Below, piece by piece: positions 1 through 11,478 of a DNA stretch of 64,000 nt. The stretch's first letter is position 1, and each line of letters opens with the position of its first letter. The translations under genes and the position numbers were made by a program. Source of the DNA: Stomorhina lunata. Lineage: Eukaryota; Arthropoda; Insecta; Diptera; Rhiniidae. The stretch is taken from assembly GCA_933228675.1 (NCBI GenBank), contig OW121740.1:55072174-55136173 (forward strand), read 5' to 3'. The notes under the pieces are model-generated. The model made no database searches and had not been told where the DNA came from. It saw nothing but the letters and a program-made list of their open reading frames with translations.

Positions 1-189
1 ACTTCGCGAACTGAACCATTATTTTCGAAATAAATTTGCACGATTTGCAAGCGTTGTTCTTTTGTCAACCTGTTCATGATGAAATGGCAAACCAAACTAA
101 ATATTAATCACTTGACAGCTGACAAAATGGCCGCCAGTTAAAAAAGTGATGCCAACTTAAAGTTCTATACCTCAATAAAAAACACCCGA
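1..189 (-). mobile_element. mariner family A, copy cut by window edge
   Basis: This is the transposase 5' end plus terminal repeat of a Tc1/mariner element. By eye it is identical to 4958-5146, including the start codon region and the terminal CACCCGA, and it is followed by a TA target dinucleotide at 190-191. The rest of the element lies outside the window. Identity over 189 bp to the second copy suggests recent transposition. Confidence 0.9.
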
Positions 190-494
190 TATATTCACTA
201 TTTCGGTACTGAACTAAAATTGGGGACATTTGAATTGATGTTACACAAACTGTTGACATGGAGACACATGATCCCAGTGTTACTACAGGGCAAGTATACA
301 TGTCAACACCCTATGGAATCAGTAACGTTACTTTGAATTCTCCGGAGAAGAAAAGATGGGCTTATAGAATAAGAACCACCTTGCTTTTAGGGCGCCTAAA
401 TTTCAAAATTATTTCAATTACTGAAAAATCGGCTACCATATTTTAAGTGTAAAAAATTTAACTTTTTAGCTCGTGATCACATGAAATTCATATG
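190..494. other. unassigned AT-rich spacer
   Basis: I see no gene, terminal repeats or recognisable repeat here. The short reading frames lack family motifs. Confidence 0.5.
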
Positions 495-496
495 TA

Positions 497-1248
497 AAGG
501 GTTATCCATTTCGTGGTTTCAAAAGTATAGGACTGGAATTCGACATCTGTCAAACCAAGTTGTTAAACCAATTTTTTCCCACGGCAGTCGGTTCTTCGTA
601 CCGGAACGACTCGGAAATCTAAGGATTCCGACCAAGAACTGCCACTTCTGCGATATTACCAATAATATAGCAGTTACAACAACAACAACAACAACCAATT
701 TTTTTATTTTCAGTTGAAAGTCTGACATTGACGAAAATGGATCGCTTAAGTATCACACAACGCATACAAATTATCAAAACATACTACAAAAATGGTGATT
801 CTGCAACAGCCACATGTCGTGCTTTAAGAGGAGATTATGGTTTACATTATCGTCCAACTACGCAAGCAATTGGCAAAATTATGAAGAATTTTGAAGAGAC
901 TGGAGCAGTTACAAATATTGTAAGGAATGTGCATCATCGCTTCGCTCGTTCCGCTGAAAATATCGCTGCTGTAAGTGAAAGTGTTGCCGAAGACTCGAAT
1001 GTGTCAATTCCGTGAATTTGGTGCTTGTGTTAACCGACTTTATATGTTAACCGACTTTTTATGTTATGATAACCGACTTCTTTTGCCTGTTATTAAAGAA
1101 TACGACTTGGAGACTATGTGGTTTCAACAAGCCACATGTTACACAACTCGAATATGGCGAATATGGCTTTATTGCAAAAGACATTTCCTGGCCGCGTAAT
1201 TTCTGGTCGTGACAATATCAACTGGCCACCAGGATCATGCGATATTTT
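497..1248 (+). pseudogene. mariner family B, internally deleted copy
   Basis: The element begins after a TA at 495-496 with the terminal motif GGGTTATCCATTTCGTGGT, shared with the copy at 13451. The transposase frame starts at ATG 737 (MDRLSITQRIQII) and holds a DUF4817-type helix-turn-helix DNA-binding region of about 90 residues, then stops at 1013. A large deletion follows. The remnant resumes near 1105 with WFQQ, but the catalytic DG after QQ is deleted and the frame shifts before the NINWPP region. The 3' end is lost where the GTCCGTCAC repeat begins. It is inactive. Confidence 0.75.
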
Positions 1249-2290
1249 ATACAATAAGATATAAAAGAACCTATCAAAAGTTATTTTAGTGATATAAATA
1301 ACGTCAAGTAAAAATAGGCTCACAGTGTGTAACGTCCGTCACAGAAATAAAGTTTTTTTTTAATTTGACTAAAGAGAAGAGTAAAGAGAACTTTACTATG
1401 TATAAGTTCTATACATGCTATACATTAGGCTAAAGATATATAGATGTTAATATAGCATTTTACAGATTAATATGTATAAAAAAGTGTGTAGCGTCCGTCA
1501 CAGTATATATTTTTTACAAAATGATATTTATTAAATACAAAATTTGTTTAATTCATAAATCAATAACACTATCTATATACACAGATTAAATTTAAGATAT
1601 TATGTGTTAAAAAAGCATACAGTGGGGCAAATTTGATGCTTTTGAAAAAAACATTTTTATTTTGATTTTTGGGACACTCTAACATCTAGCCTCAGCATTC
1701 TTGGAACAAAAAATAAGATGTAAAAAGTGTAAAACTTTAAAAAATATATAAATGTAGCCGTTTTGCGAAATATTAAATTATTCCCAAAAATCGCATTTTT
1801 AACCGCGAATATGAAGATGAAGGAGATGAAGTTCGGGAACAAATAACACCATTATTTTTACTGAATTACGAACCCTTAAAAAATATGAAATATGAATTTT
1901 TCCTAATAAAAAACGTGCAATTAAAAACTGTATCGTCCGTCACGTAGCGTCCGCATCAGTTCATTTATAGATTTTTGGTGAAACTGGAGACTTTAAAATA
2001 TTTTATAAAAGCGGTAATCCTCTGATTTTCCTCTATCTTCAATGTATTTACAATTTTTTACTACTATGACTGTTTTGATGAAAATTACAGAAACACGAGT
2101 TGAAAAAAGTCACTTCCATTTTTTGTAGCGTCCGTCACAGCACTTTAAAAGCGAATATCTTTTTCCTCCAAAGCAAGTATGTAAATTAACAAATGCTATT
2201 CGAGAGTATAATCGATGGCCTAATATTCTCAGAAATCTGTGCAAAGATATCAACAAAATCCGTACAAATGTATCGTCCATCACCGCAAAA
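1249..2290 (+). repeat. GTCCGTCAC-motif element, copy 1 (5' truncated)
   Basis: This is a dispersed non-coding repeat that carries the motif TAGCGTCCGTCACAG, or close variants, at about 1331, 1490, 1935, 2126 and 2273. It is collinear with 17700-19510 on the same strand and with 42182-43070 on the opposite strand. No long reading frame is present. It abuts the mariner family B remnant and lacks the first part seen in copy 2. Confidence 0.75.
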
Positions 2291-2423
2291 CGGATAACCC
2301 GATATGATATGAGCCCTTGATTTTGAAAGTGGTATAAGTCATGTTTTTTTAGTTTCGAGATATTTAGAGTTTTGCATTTTAAAGTATAAAAAAATATTTC
2401 TATATTATAGAAAGTGATTTTTT

Positions 2424-3220
2424 ATTCCCTTCACCACCATAGGTGGAAAGGGTATTATAAGTTTGTGCTGATGTCTGTAACGCATAGAAATATTTGTCTT
2501 AGACCCACCTTTTAGTATACCAATAGACTTAGAATCACTTTCTGAGTCGATTTAGCGATGTCCGTCCGTCCGTCCGTCTGGCTGGCTGGCTGGACCCCCA
2601 TGTAAACCTTGTAATCAAACTACAGGTCGCAATTCTAAAGATAATTTGATGAAATTTGGCACAGATAATTTTTTTGATAATGGGACCATGGCTGTTGAAA
2701 TTGGTCAAAATCGGTCCATTATTTATGGTACCTCCCATAGGTCCCACTTCCCGGAATTGCTATATTGGCCACAAATATCAATTTCATGAAATTTAAAACA
2801 GATACTGCTCATGTAAACTTAAATCACTGTACCAAATTTCGTTGAAATCGGTCCACATTTGACCATAGCTCCCATACAAACTCTTCTTCAAAAGCGCACT
2901 AAATGAGACAAAAAATCACTAAAACGCTCGTAAATCTAAAGATAATGAAAATTTTGAGTTTATTTTTTGCATACATAATTTTTGTAACAACTGTAATCAA
3001 TTTGCCAAATTTCGAGATAATCCGAGCACATTTGACCCTAGCTCTCATATAAGTCCAAATGACGGAAACAGGTTGAATATATACGTTTTGAGAAAATGTT
3101 TGTATGATTGCAAAATTTAGCAAATATTTGTCTTTATACAGGAAAAATAACACCTTTGAACTTAGTGGTGAAGGGTATCGTATGGTCGGCTTGACCGACT
3201 ATAGCGCTTTCTTACTTGTT
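2424..3220 (+). mobile_element. INE-1/DINE-1-like non-autonomous element
   Basis: It starts with an imperfect hairpin (CCCTTCACC..GGTGGAAAGGG). It then has a GAGTCGATTTAGCGATG segment, a GTCCGTCCGTCC microsatellite near 2560, and a 3' hairpin (GTCGGCTTGACCGAC) followed by TTCTTACTTGTT. This order of parts matches Drosophila INE-1 (DINE-1, a Helentron-associated element) as I recall it. The element has no coding capacity. Related copies lie at 31355, 35567, 38023, 41730, 43448 and 51290. Confidence 0.75.
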
Positions 3221-3842
3221 TACAGTAAAGCAGTGCCAACATACAAGTATTTATTATGATTGTAAAATTTATAACGATTTTGACTTAAACCACTTTCAAA
3301 ACCAAGGGCTCATATATTTTTTGAATATCTAAGTCAGCACTTAGATACTTTCGATCTTAAGTGTGATGTGATCTTGTGTAATGGTTAAGTTTTGGTTTTG
3401 ATGTCTTCTGACACATATAGTAAAATTTTATGGCCAACATTTTTGTAGAACATTTCATCCCCACTCTTCCCCTTTTTCGGGGTGTTTTTTACATTTTGTT
3501 AGAATAAGGCCACAAAACTCAGTTATGGAGGGGAGTTAGAAGGTTAATAGGTTTTAGGAAAATATCTGCCGTGTTATTTTATATAAAGTTGCTAAACATA
3601 CCATGCACCTAAGAAGTAAGGAAAACAAAGTTTTAATTATTATAATTATAAATAGACTGACTTATACCACTATCAAAATGAACAGTAATTTAATTTTGTT
3701 TATCAGCCAAAAAATATACATATTATATCGAGTTAATTTTCGTGGTAAACTGCTAATCTCTTCAGATTATGTAATTTTATTAGGATTTGATACGAAATAG
3801 CTGATAAAGTCGATTTTTTTAAATGACTGACTTATACTACTA
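3221..3842. other. AT-rich repeat debris flanking INE-1 and mariner A
   Basis: No gene is seen. The motif ACTTTCAAAACCAAGGGCTC at about 3290 recurs in inverted form at 2305-2335, and again across the mariner insertion point (left half ending 3842, right half from 5147). An older repeat family therefore underlies this stretch. Confidence 0.5.
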
Positions 3843-5146
3843 ATGGGTGTTTTTTTTAGAGGTATAGAACTTCGAATTGAAATAAAACACAAGAAAATCG
3901 TTTTAATGTCCATCAATTTGGCTTTATTGGAAGGATAATTTTATGCCATTAATGTCTAAATATGATTTCGGGCATGTGGCCGCCGCGGCTGGCTCGAATA
4001 AAGCCAATTCTACAGGTCCAATTTTCAACTGCTTTTTCGAGCATATGGGGCCGTATGTTGGCAATAACGCCACGAGTGTTGGCTTCCAAGTCCCCTAACG
4101 TTTCTGGTTTGTTGGCGTAGACGAGCGACTTCACATATCCCCAAAGAAAATAATCCAGTGGTGTCAAATCGCACGATCTTGGTGGCCAATTGACAGGTCC
4201 ATTCCGCGAAATTATGCGCTCATCGAATGTTTCCTTCAATAAATCAATTGTGATGTGCGCTGTGTGGCATGTAGCGCCGTCTTGTTGGAACCACAACTCA
4301 TCCACATTCATGCCATCCAATTGGGGAACAAAATAGTCGGTTATCATGGCTCTATACCGGTCTCCATTTATGGTAACTGACTCTCCAGCATTATTTCGGA
4401 AGAAGTATGGCCCAATGACTCCACCAGCCCATAGAGCACACCAAACAGTCAGTTTTTGTGGATATAATGGCGTCTCAAGGGTCTCATGTGGATTCTCTTC
4501 ACTCCAAATGCGGCAATTTTGCTTGTTGACGTAGCCATTCAACCAAAAATGAGCCTCATCACTGAACAAAATTTTGCGATGAAAATCAGCATCGAGATCA
4601 ATCTCATTTTCGGCCCATACACCAAAATCACGACGCATTGCATGGTCTCGCGGCTTTAATTCTTGCACAAGCTGGATCTTGTAAGGTCGCAAGCCAAGAT
4701 CTTTGCGCAAAATCTTCCATAAAGTTGATGGACAAAGCACCAATTGCTGTGCGCGGTGGCGAATCGATTCATTCGGGTCCTCTTCAACACTTTGCTCTAC
4801 AGCGGCAATTGTTTCTTCGGTGCGCACTGTTCGACGTCGCTGCGGATGCGTATTATCACATAGAGTAAACGTAGTGCGAAAACGATCCATGGTTAACCGA
4901 ATTAATTGCTCTGATGGACGATTATGTCGACCATAAAATGGACGGAGCTTGCGGTAAACTTCGCGAACTGAACCATTATTTTCGAAATAAATTTGCACGA
5001 TTTGCAAGCGTTGTTCTTTTGTCAACCTGTTCATGATGAAATGGCAAACCAAACTAAATATTAATCACTTGACAGCTGACAAAATGGCCGCCAGTTAAAA
5101 AAGTGATGCCAACTTAAAGTTCTATACCTCAATAAAAAACACCCGA
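3843..5146 (-). mobile_element. complete Tc1/mariner element, family A
   Basis: This 1304-bp element is flanked by TA at 3841-3842 and 5147-5148. Its terminal inverted repeats share GGGTGTTTTTT and GAGGTATAGAACTT with few mismatches. It holds one uninterrupted transposase on the minus strand. The flanking sequence resembles an uninterrupted paralogue at about 3281-3320, which supports these boundaries. The 5' end of the transposase unit is identical to the partial copy at 1-189. Confidence 0.92.
3949..5034 (-). CDS. intact mariner-family transposase (361 aa)
   Basis: This would be a cut-and-paste DNA transposase acting on the element's inverted repeats in the nucleus. Translation from MNRLTKEQ (ATG at 5034) gives 361 aa without a stop; six codons upstream are also open, but this Met matches the start of other family members. 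The first ~90 residues form a DUF4817/helix-turn-helix DNA-binding region. The DDE/D domain shows ILFSDEAHF (first Asp), [12 protein letters not shown] (second Asp), and [13 protein letters not shown] (third Asp). I count 36 residues between the second and third Asp, more than the 34 of classical mariners. All three acidic residues are present, so the enzyme may be functional. Activity is inference. Confidence 0.9.
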   Translation of the reverse strand: MNRLTKEQRLQIVQIYFENNGSVREVYRKLRPFYGRHNRPSEQLIRLTMDRFRTTFTLCDNTHPQRRRTVRTEETIAAVEQSVEEDPNESIRHRAQQLVLCPSTLWKILRKDLGLRPYKIQLVQELKPRDHAMRRDFGVWAENEIDLDADFHRKILFSDEAHFWLNGYVNKQNCRIWSEENPHETLETPLYPQKLTVWCALWAGGVIGPYFFRNNAGESVTINGDRYRAMITDYFVPQLDGMNVDELWFQQDGATCHTAHITIDLLKETFDERIISRNGPVNWPPRSCDLTPLDYFLWGYVKSLVYANKPETLGDLEANTRGVIANIRPHMLEKAVENWTCRIGFIRASRGGHMPEIIFRH

Positions 5147-5148
5147 TA

Positions 5149-6606
5149 TCATAATCAAGGGCTCATATATAAATTCAGATATAAAAATATTCCATTTGTG
5201 GCAAAAAAAAAACTTTTTCTATTAATTTAAAATTTTTGATTTCTTTTTTCTTGTATTTTTCAATACTTTTTTTTTGATATTCTTTCTTTTGTCTTAATAT
5301 AAATATGTAATTCACGTTCACACTACACAATTAAACACGTACATATGAAAATGGGTGTATTACATTAGCCTGGTTCAAAATTTTACTAAAACTTTAGCAA
5401 ACATTTTGAAGTCAAGATTTAAAGAGACATAATCTGGTAGCCCCCTAATGTTTAAGTTTACATCTGCGAATAAATAATGTGTTGAAATCAGTCATCATTC
5501 CGGCATAAATACTACATGATGCTCATTATGGGTTTCACTCATATGCAGATCACAAATAACACGTACAAATATTAAAGCAATCTGAATATTTAAAACAAAA
5601 TGTCCTACATTTATGAAGTGTTTGTTATACCTACTAAAAATATATAAACAATAAACATGTAAAAGATGTAAACATATTTACACATGCACACTTTTACTTC
5701 TCCTGAAGGATTTTCCCATATGCCATTTCCTTTTCATGAGTTGAGTGTGAGTAAAATAATCAAAACTTTTGTGCATATTTAAATATGATTGTAAATGTGC
5801 TTTAAAGTTTTGATTATTATACTTCCACACACAAACACACACATACGCGTTTACATTCTCATAACATTATCCTTAAATGCTTATAACGGTTATCTAGTTA
5901 CATACATACTTATATATATATGTATGTGTCTAAAATATCAATGCGAGTGTCTTTGTGAAATTAGTTTGTCATCCCATGAATTAATATTTCACACTTACTC
6001 ATATTTGACAAGTAACATCAAGAGTGATATAGCAAGTATCCTTTTTGCCTACAGGTGTTTGTTGAAATGTTGAGCCACAATTAGCATTTCGAAGTTCTGA
6101 AATATATATACATTAAGGTGGCCTATATTTTGCAAAACTACGAAATATTTAACACAATTTAATCAATAGAGTTGACTACTCTTCGGTCACCGATAAGCGC
6201 ATTTACTTCCTCTTATATCCAGTCGAGGATCTTCATAATATGCATTAAAGCAACGACACATACATGGGAGACGAATTTTATTTTAGATTAGGCATAGGTG
6301 GAATAAATAGTTTTCGAAGGCCGAGTAAATTAAATGCTTTTTCCGACACTAGAAAAATGTGCGATTTCCGGTCCTCTGGGCATCGCACTATATTTTTATG
6401 CCCAAATCATCAAGAGTTTCTGATTTCACAGTATTTGGACCACCCATAGTTATATGTGAAGCAACATTGTGTTTAAACATACAAAACTTTGTCTTTCGAG
6501 CATAAAAAGCTACTCTATAAGCACGACCCCATTCACAAATTGTAGTTGTCTGAATTAAGTGTATCATTTATGTTATTTGGGAATTAATTATTCGAACTTT
6601 AAATTA
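5149..6606. other. AT-rich intergenic stretch, no gene seen
   Basis: About 1.45 kb without recognisable coding sequence or terminal repeats. The longest reading frame (5795-6073, 92 aa) is low-complexity and resembles nothing I know. Confidence 0.5.
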
Positions 6607-6981
6607 AATTAATTGAAAAATTTGGATTTATCAGGCTTGAGTTCATTTTTAATTTTCAAATTATTAATTTGAAAATTTGAAAGTAATAATGTGGAGAAAA
6701 ACTGAAAAAATTATTTTTGAATGCGGCTAGTGGATTGCAATTTCTGTCCCGCCACAGGACTTCATCAGCGCTTAGTACCCTCGACCACAGTCGCGTTATC
6801 AAATTTCAGAGATAATCATCATTTAACTCATTGAGTTTGATCGAACATCACTACGTTTAATTGATTGTGTATTCTCCTATTACTTGTTTTGCTCGATCTT
6901 TTCAGTTGCCGTTGGCATGTAGAGAATTTGAAAATTAAAAATGAACTCAACCCCTGATAAATCCTAATTTTTCAATTAATT
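6607..6981. mobile_element. MITE with ~58-bp terminal inverted repeats
   Basis: The left end (AATTAATTGAAAAATTTGG and the following ~40 bp) matches the reverse complement of the right end (6925-6981) with few mismatches, including GAGTTCATTTTTAATTTTC. The roughly 260-bp centre is unrelated and non-coding. No clear target duplication is visible beyond AT-rich bases. Confidence 0.65.
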
Positions 6982-6987
6982 GTATCA

Positions 6988-8475
6988 GTACCTGGTAGAC
7001 CGAGCCTTGCTCGGAGCTTTATGATAAGCATTTTGAGGAAAATTTTAAAGTTTTTATATATTTTATATTATAAAGTGCTAAAATAAATTTAGCGGAAAGA
7101 CATTGTAGAAATATTCAGTTAATTTTCAATTATTTGATTTATTTTGTCCGACCAACACATAGTTTGCATAGTTTACAGTTTAACTCATTTTGAATAATTT
7201 TGGAAATTATTCATATCAACAGAAACCTCTGTCGACTCATGCGCAACAACTTTGCTAAAGATTATAGTCTGATCAAATGCACAGTTTACGATTTAATTCA
7301 TTTTGAGTAGTTTTCTGTGGCGCCACCTGTCGGACTTTGTTTATTCCAATTCATAAACCTTCTTCGGCTTATCCGTAACAACTTTGCTGAAGATTATAGC
7401 ATGATTAAATGTACAGCATACGATTAAATTGACTTTGAGTAGCGCCACCTGTCGAAATTTCTTCATACCAACTAAGAAACCTTCGTCGGCTCATGTGCAA
7501 CAACTTTGCTAAAGATTGTAGCATGATTAAATGTACAGATTACGATTAAATTGACTTTGAGTAAGTTTCTGTAGCGCCACCTGTCGGAAATTATTCATAC
7601 CAACTAAAAAGCCTTCGCCGGCTCATGCGCTACAACTTTGCTAAAGATCATAGCATGATCAAATGTACAGTTTACGATTTAATTAATTTTTAGTAATTTT
7701 CAGTGGCGCCATCTGTCGGAAATTAGTCTTATCAACTTTAAAACCTTCGCCGGCTTATCCGCAACATCTTCGCTAAAGAGCATAACACAATCAAATTCAC
7801 AGTTTACTATTCTATAAAGAACATACATACAGACAAACATTCATTTGTTTAAAATAATACTAATTTTTCCCCCTTTTTATTCCCTAATTTCTAAAAGTTC
7901 CATATGTATATTTGGTACTTTTTTGGTGCCAATTGAATTCGGTACATTTTTTTAAAAAATAATGTATAATGTTCCTATTCATATTACTTTGGAGATGTTA
8001 AGTTATCATTTTATCCCTTTTTTACCCATTTTGGCTCCAAAATCAAAAAAGTACCAAATACGTGTTTCATGCTTTTTTTACATCTATTGATTGCAGTACC
8101 AAGTTTCTTTCTATATTCTTTAGTTTAAAATATAAGAGTGGGTTAAAAAGGTGCCAAAAAAACTATTTTCACCCTTTTTTACCCCCTATCGGACATAGTT
8201 TCAAAAAAGTACCAAACACCTGTCCGCTTATTTTCAAAGCTGTTTAAAACGTAATTTTAATTTTGTTTCTATACCTATTACTTTAGGAGACATAGCGTTT
8301 TCGATTTTTTCCCCTTTTTACCCGTTTTTACCCTCTTAGAGGTAAAAGTTAAAAAAGTCCCTTCTTCTTCGACCTATACATCAAAAAAGATACCCACTGT
8401 CCAAATTTTATCAAAATCGTTAGAGCCGTTTTCGAGATAGCCATTCTATATATATATATAGTATATATACAATTA
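6988..8475 (-). mobile_element. Helitron-like element H1 (split; rest at 10067-10088)
   Basis: In its own orientation the element should start TCTTATATTCTTAAACGAGC, pass through a TA microsatellite, and carry about five tandem units of ~130 bp (each with GGCGCCACCTGTCGG). It ends with the hairpin CCGAGC-AAG-GCTCGG, 12 nt before a terminal GGTAC. H1 reads this way on the minus strand, but its last 22 bp lie at 10067-10088 because H2 inserted at AATTA^TTGCTCG. Rejoining the two parts restores the terminus seen in H5 (41439-41468). It is non-coding. Confidence 0.75.
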
Positions 8476-8499
8476 ACTTATATTCTTAAACGAGCAATA

Positions 8500-8540
<41 letters not shown>

Positions 8541-8544
8541 TATA

Positions 8545-8580
<36 letters not shown>
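8441..8580. repeat. TA microsatellites at the H1/H2 junction
   Basis: Long TA runs lie on both sides of the motif TTCTTAAACGAGCAATAATTG. The same microsatellite follows the 5' terminus in H4 and H5, so it is part of the element. Confidence 0.85.
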
Positions 8581-8583
<3 letters not shown>

Positions 8584-10066
8584 GCTATCTCGAAAACGGC
8601 TCTAACGATTTTGATAAAATTTGGACAGTGGGTATCTTTTTTGATGTATAGGTCGAAGCAGAAGGGACTTTTGGAACTTTTGCCTCCAAGAGGGTAAAAA
8701 CGGGTAAAAAGGGGAAAAAATCGAAAACGCTATATCTCCTTAAGTAATAGGTATAGAAACAAAATTAAAATTACGTTTTAAACAACTATGAAAATAAGTG
8801 GACAGGTGTTTGGTACTTTTTTGAAACTATGTTTGATAGGGGGTAAAAAAGGGTGAAAATAGTTTTTTTGGTACCTTTTTAACCCACTCTTATATTTTAA
8901 ACTAAAGAATATAGAAATAAACTTTGTACTGCAATCAATAGATGTAAACAAAACATGAAACACGTATTTGGTACTTTTTTGATTTTGGAGCCGAAATGGG
9001 TAAAAAAGGGATAAAATGATAACTTAACATCTCCAAAGTAATATGAATAGGAACATTATACATTATGTTAACTGCGTTTTAATAAAATGTACCGAACTCA
9101 ATTGGCACCAAAAAAGTAACAAATATGCATATGGAACTTTTAGAAATTAGGGAATAAAAAGGGGGAAAAATTAGTATTATTTTAAACAAATGAATGTTTG
9201 TCTGTATGTATGTTCTTTATAGAATAGTAAACTGTGACTTTGATCATGTTATGCTCTTTAGCGAAGATGTTGCGGATAAACCGGCGAAGGTTTTTAAGTT
9301 GATAAGACAGATGGCGCCACTGAAAATTATTAAAAATTAATAAAATCGTAAACTGTACATTTGATCATGCTATGATCTTTAGCAAAGTTGTAGCGCATGA
9401 GCCGGCGAAGGCTTTTTAGGTGGTATGAATAATTTCCGACAGGTGGCGCTACAGAAACTTACTCAAAGTCAATTTAATCGTAATCTGTACATTTAATAAT
9501 GCTACAATCTTTAGCAAAGTTGTTGCACATGATCCGACGAAGGTTCCTTAGTTGGTATGAAGAAATTTCGACAACTCAAAGTCAATTTAATCGTAAGCTG
9601 TACATTTAATCATGCTATAATCTTCAGCAAAGTTGTTACGGATAAGACGAAGAAGGTTTATGAATTGGAATGAGCAAAGTCCGACAGGTGGCACCACAGA
9701 AAATTACTCAAAGTGATCATGTTATAATCATAAGCAAAGTTGTTACGAATAAGCAGACAAAGGTTTCTTATATGGTATGAACAACTTCAGGTGGCGCCAC
9801 TTAAAACTACTCAAAATGAATTAAATCGTAAACTGTGCATTTGATCAGACTATAGTCTTTAGCAAAGTTGTTGCGCATGAGTCGACGGAGGTTTCTGTTG
9901 GTATGAATAATTTCCAAAATTATTAAAATGAGTTAAACTGTAAACTATGCGAACTATGTGTTGGTCGGACAAAATAAACTTTATAAAAAAAAATATATAA
10001 AAACTTTAAAATTTGCCTCAAAATGCTTATCATAAAGCTCCGAGCAAGGCTCGGTCAACCAGGTAC
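8476..10066 (+). mobile_element. Helitron-like element H2, inserted inside H1
   Basis: This complete copy on the plus strand starts ACTTATATTC (consensus TCTTATATTC) and ends AACCAGGTAC after the hairpin CCGAGC-AAG-GCTCGG. It sits between A and T of H1 with no target duplication. H1 and H2 face opposite ways, giving a ~3-kb inverted structure centred near 8500. Its internal ~130-bp tandem repeats match those of H1, H3, H4 and H5. Short reading frames shared between copies are repeat homology, not genes. Confidence 0.8.
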
Positions 10067-10088
10067 TTGCTCGTTTAAGAATATAAGA

Positions 10089-10430
10089 TTTATGTTTTGG
10101 TTAATGGTTCTCAAATCGGAATTGCTTAGCCTGCACTTGAAAGAAGACGAAAGACTAATACTGCTATTATCTGAAAATTATGGAATTGGATATTTGACAT
10201 AGAAGGTCATTTTGAAATATTTGGATAAGAGAAGGGGAAAGAATGGAGCCTTGCGGTACACTCTGATCAAATCTTTAATATTATCGATCTTTGAGAAAGT
10301 TTTTAAATAAACGCTTCATGCATAATGCTACACTTAAAATATCAAAGCCAATAACGATGAAAAAACGCCACCTTACACTTACGAAATCTGAACTGAAGGT
10401 AGAAGAGTAGCCTAATATTGATTGTGCTGC
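10089..10430 (-). pseudogene. LINE reverse-transcriptase remnant
   Basis: The minus strand encodes QSVPQGSILSP near 10265-10235, which matches the conserved VPQGS block of non-LTR retrotransposon reverse transcriptases. A degenerate DNSSI follows about 30 codons later, where YADD-type residues are expected. The frame is broken. The clade cannot be assigned from this scrap. Confidence 0.5.
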
Positions 10431-10852
10431 CACGAGTGGCAGGAAAAGAAACTCTGCACGCGCACCTTACCTAACAATTTTAAAGAGTATAAAAATACGT
10501 TTACGCTCCAGCTTTTTACAAACTCTCCCCCTAAAAACCACTACCCCAGATACATTGACTTTCACTCGTTAAGTTCCACTCTGAACTTCTTAAAAAAGAT
10601 ATTAGGGAGTTCTAGAAAAATCCTTTCCCTCGCTTCAAAATCATTTTGATCAATTGCAGCAGATGATTGCTTTCCGGCAAGCGAACAATGCAAATAGTTC
10701 AGATAGGAAGAGCCCTGTTGAAATGGCCTGCCAGCGAATTCCCCTAAAAGCAGTACGACCCAGCTTCAACAGAGCTTTTTAGTGTCTTACAAGTTAGTAC
10801 AACCGTTCTATATCTGGATTTTTAATGTTTCCTGTCTCGATCTACATACTTA
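10431..10852. other. no recognisable gene
   Basis: A 75-aa frame at 10422-10649 resembles nothing I know. The stretch may hold further decayed retrotransposon sequence. Confidence 0.4.
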
Positions 10853-11148
10853 CATAACTCCCAAGACATTCCAATGAACCAAGAGGTACTTCTCTGAGAC
10901 CATGAGCTGCATCTAATTATATGTTTAGACTCATTGAAAGGGACGTTTTAACTGCGGCTCCTAACCGCAAATGCATTATTTAGAGAAGTTTTACATAGTC
11001 TAATACTCAATAACCAGTGGCTAGCTGAGTTATGAGGTGAACCGCTTTTTTTGAAAATTTATTTTTTCAATTGGGTCTGTCCGGGGATCGAACTTGGGAC
11101 TTCTGATTTGCTAGGCGGTTGACTAACCTGCTATAACACGGCAGTTCT
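10853..11148 (-). mobile_element. tRNA-derived SINE, copy 1
   Basis: On the minus strand the head resembles GCCGTGGTATAGCAGGT (A-box-like) and, about 35 bp on, AAGTTCGATCC (B-box). A ~220-bp body follows, containing AACTCAGCTAGCCACTGG and GAGTCTAAA. It is collinear with 14276-14616, 23027-23335 and 62011-62268. Confidence 0.8.
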
Positions 11149-11474
11149 GCAGCTTTACTTAAATCAAAATCGGTTTCTCATGTTAAGAAATAAAATAATG
11201 TAACTGGATGCCAAATCAGCCAGATTACTCATGAAGTTTACGTTTGGTGTGCTCAAAAAGCCCCTTGTCTATGCTGACGTGTGCAAGCTCACATTGTCGT
11301 AGTGAACAATGATCCGTATGGTACTATTGAAATAGGTTCAGTTATTAAAAAAAAAAACAGGCTTTAAAAAAGCTCTGTCTCTCCTTTTACAACCTTTCAC
11401 CTCTCTTCTATTCCCTTTCCAACGAAGGTAACCCAAATCAAAAAAAAACATTTATACAATTGTATAAACAAGTA
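11149..11474. other. spacer, nothing recognised
   Basis: No gene, terminal repeat or known repeat is seen. Confidence 0.4.
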
Positions 11475-11478
11475 TTAA

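Noticed and set aside
8062..8247. Recurring ~60-aa frame ([20 protein letters not shown]) at 8062, 8778, 33670 and 41004
   Set aside because: It follows the Helitron-like repeat copies exactly, is low-complexity, and is on whichever strand the repeat takes. Its conservation is repeat homology, not coding.
6988..10088. Interpretation as a foldback (FB/Galileo-type) transposon
   Set aside because: Solo copies H3 and H5 are unit-length without an inverted partner, and the junctions show one copy inserted in another. The inverted structure is secondary.
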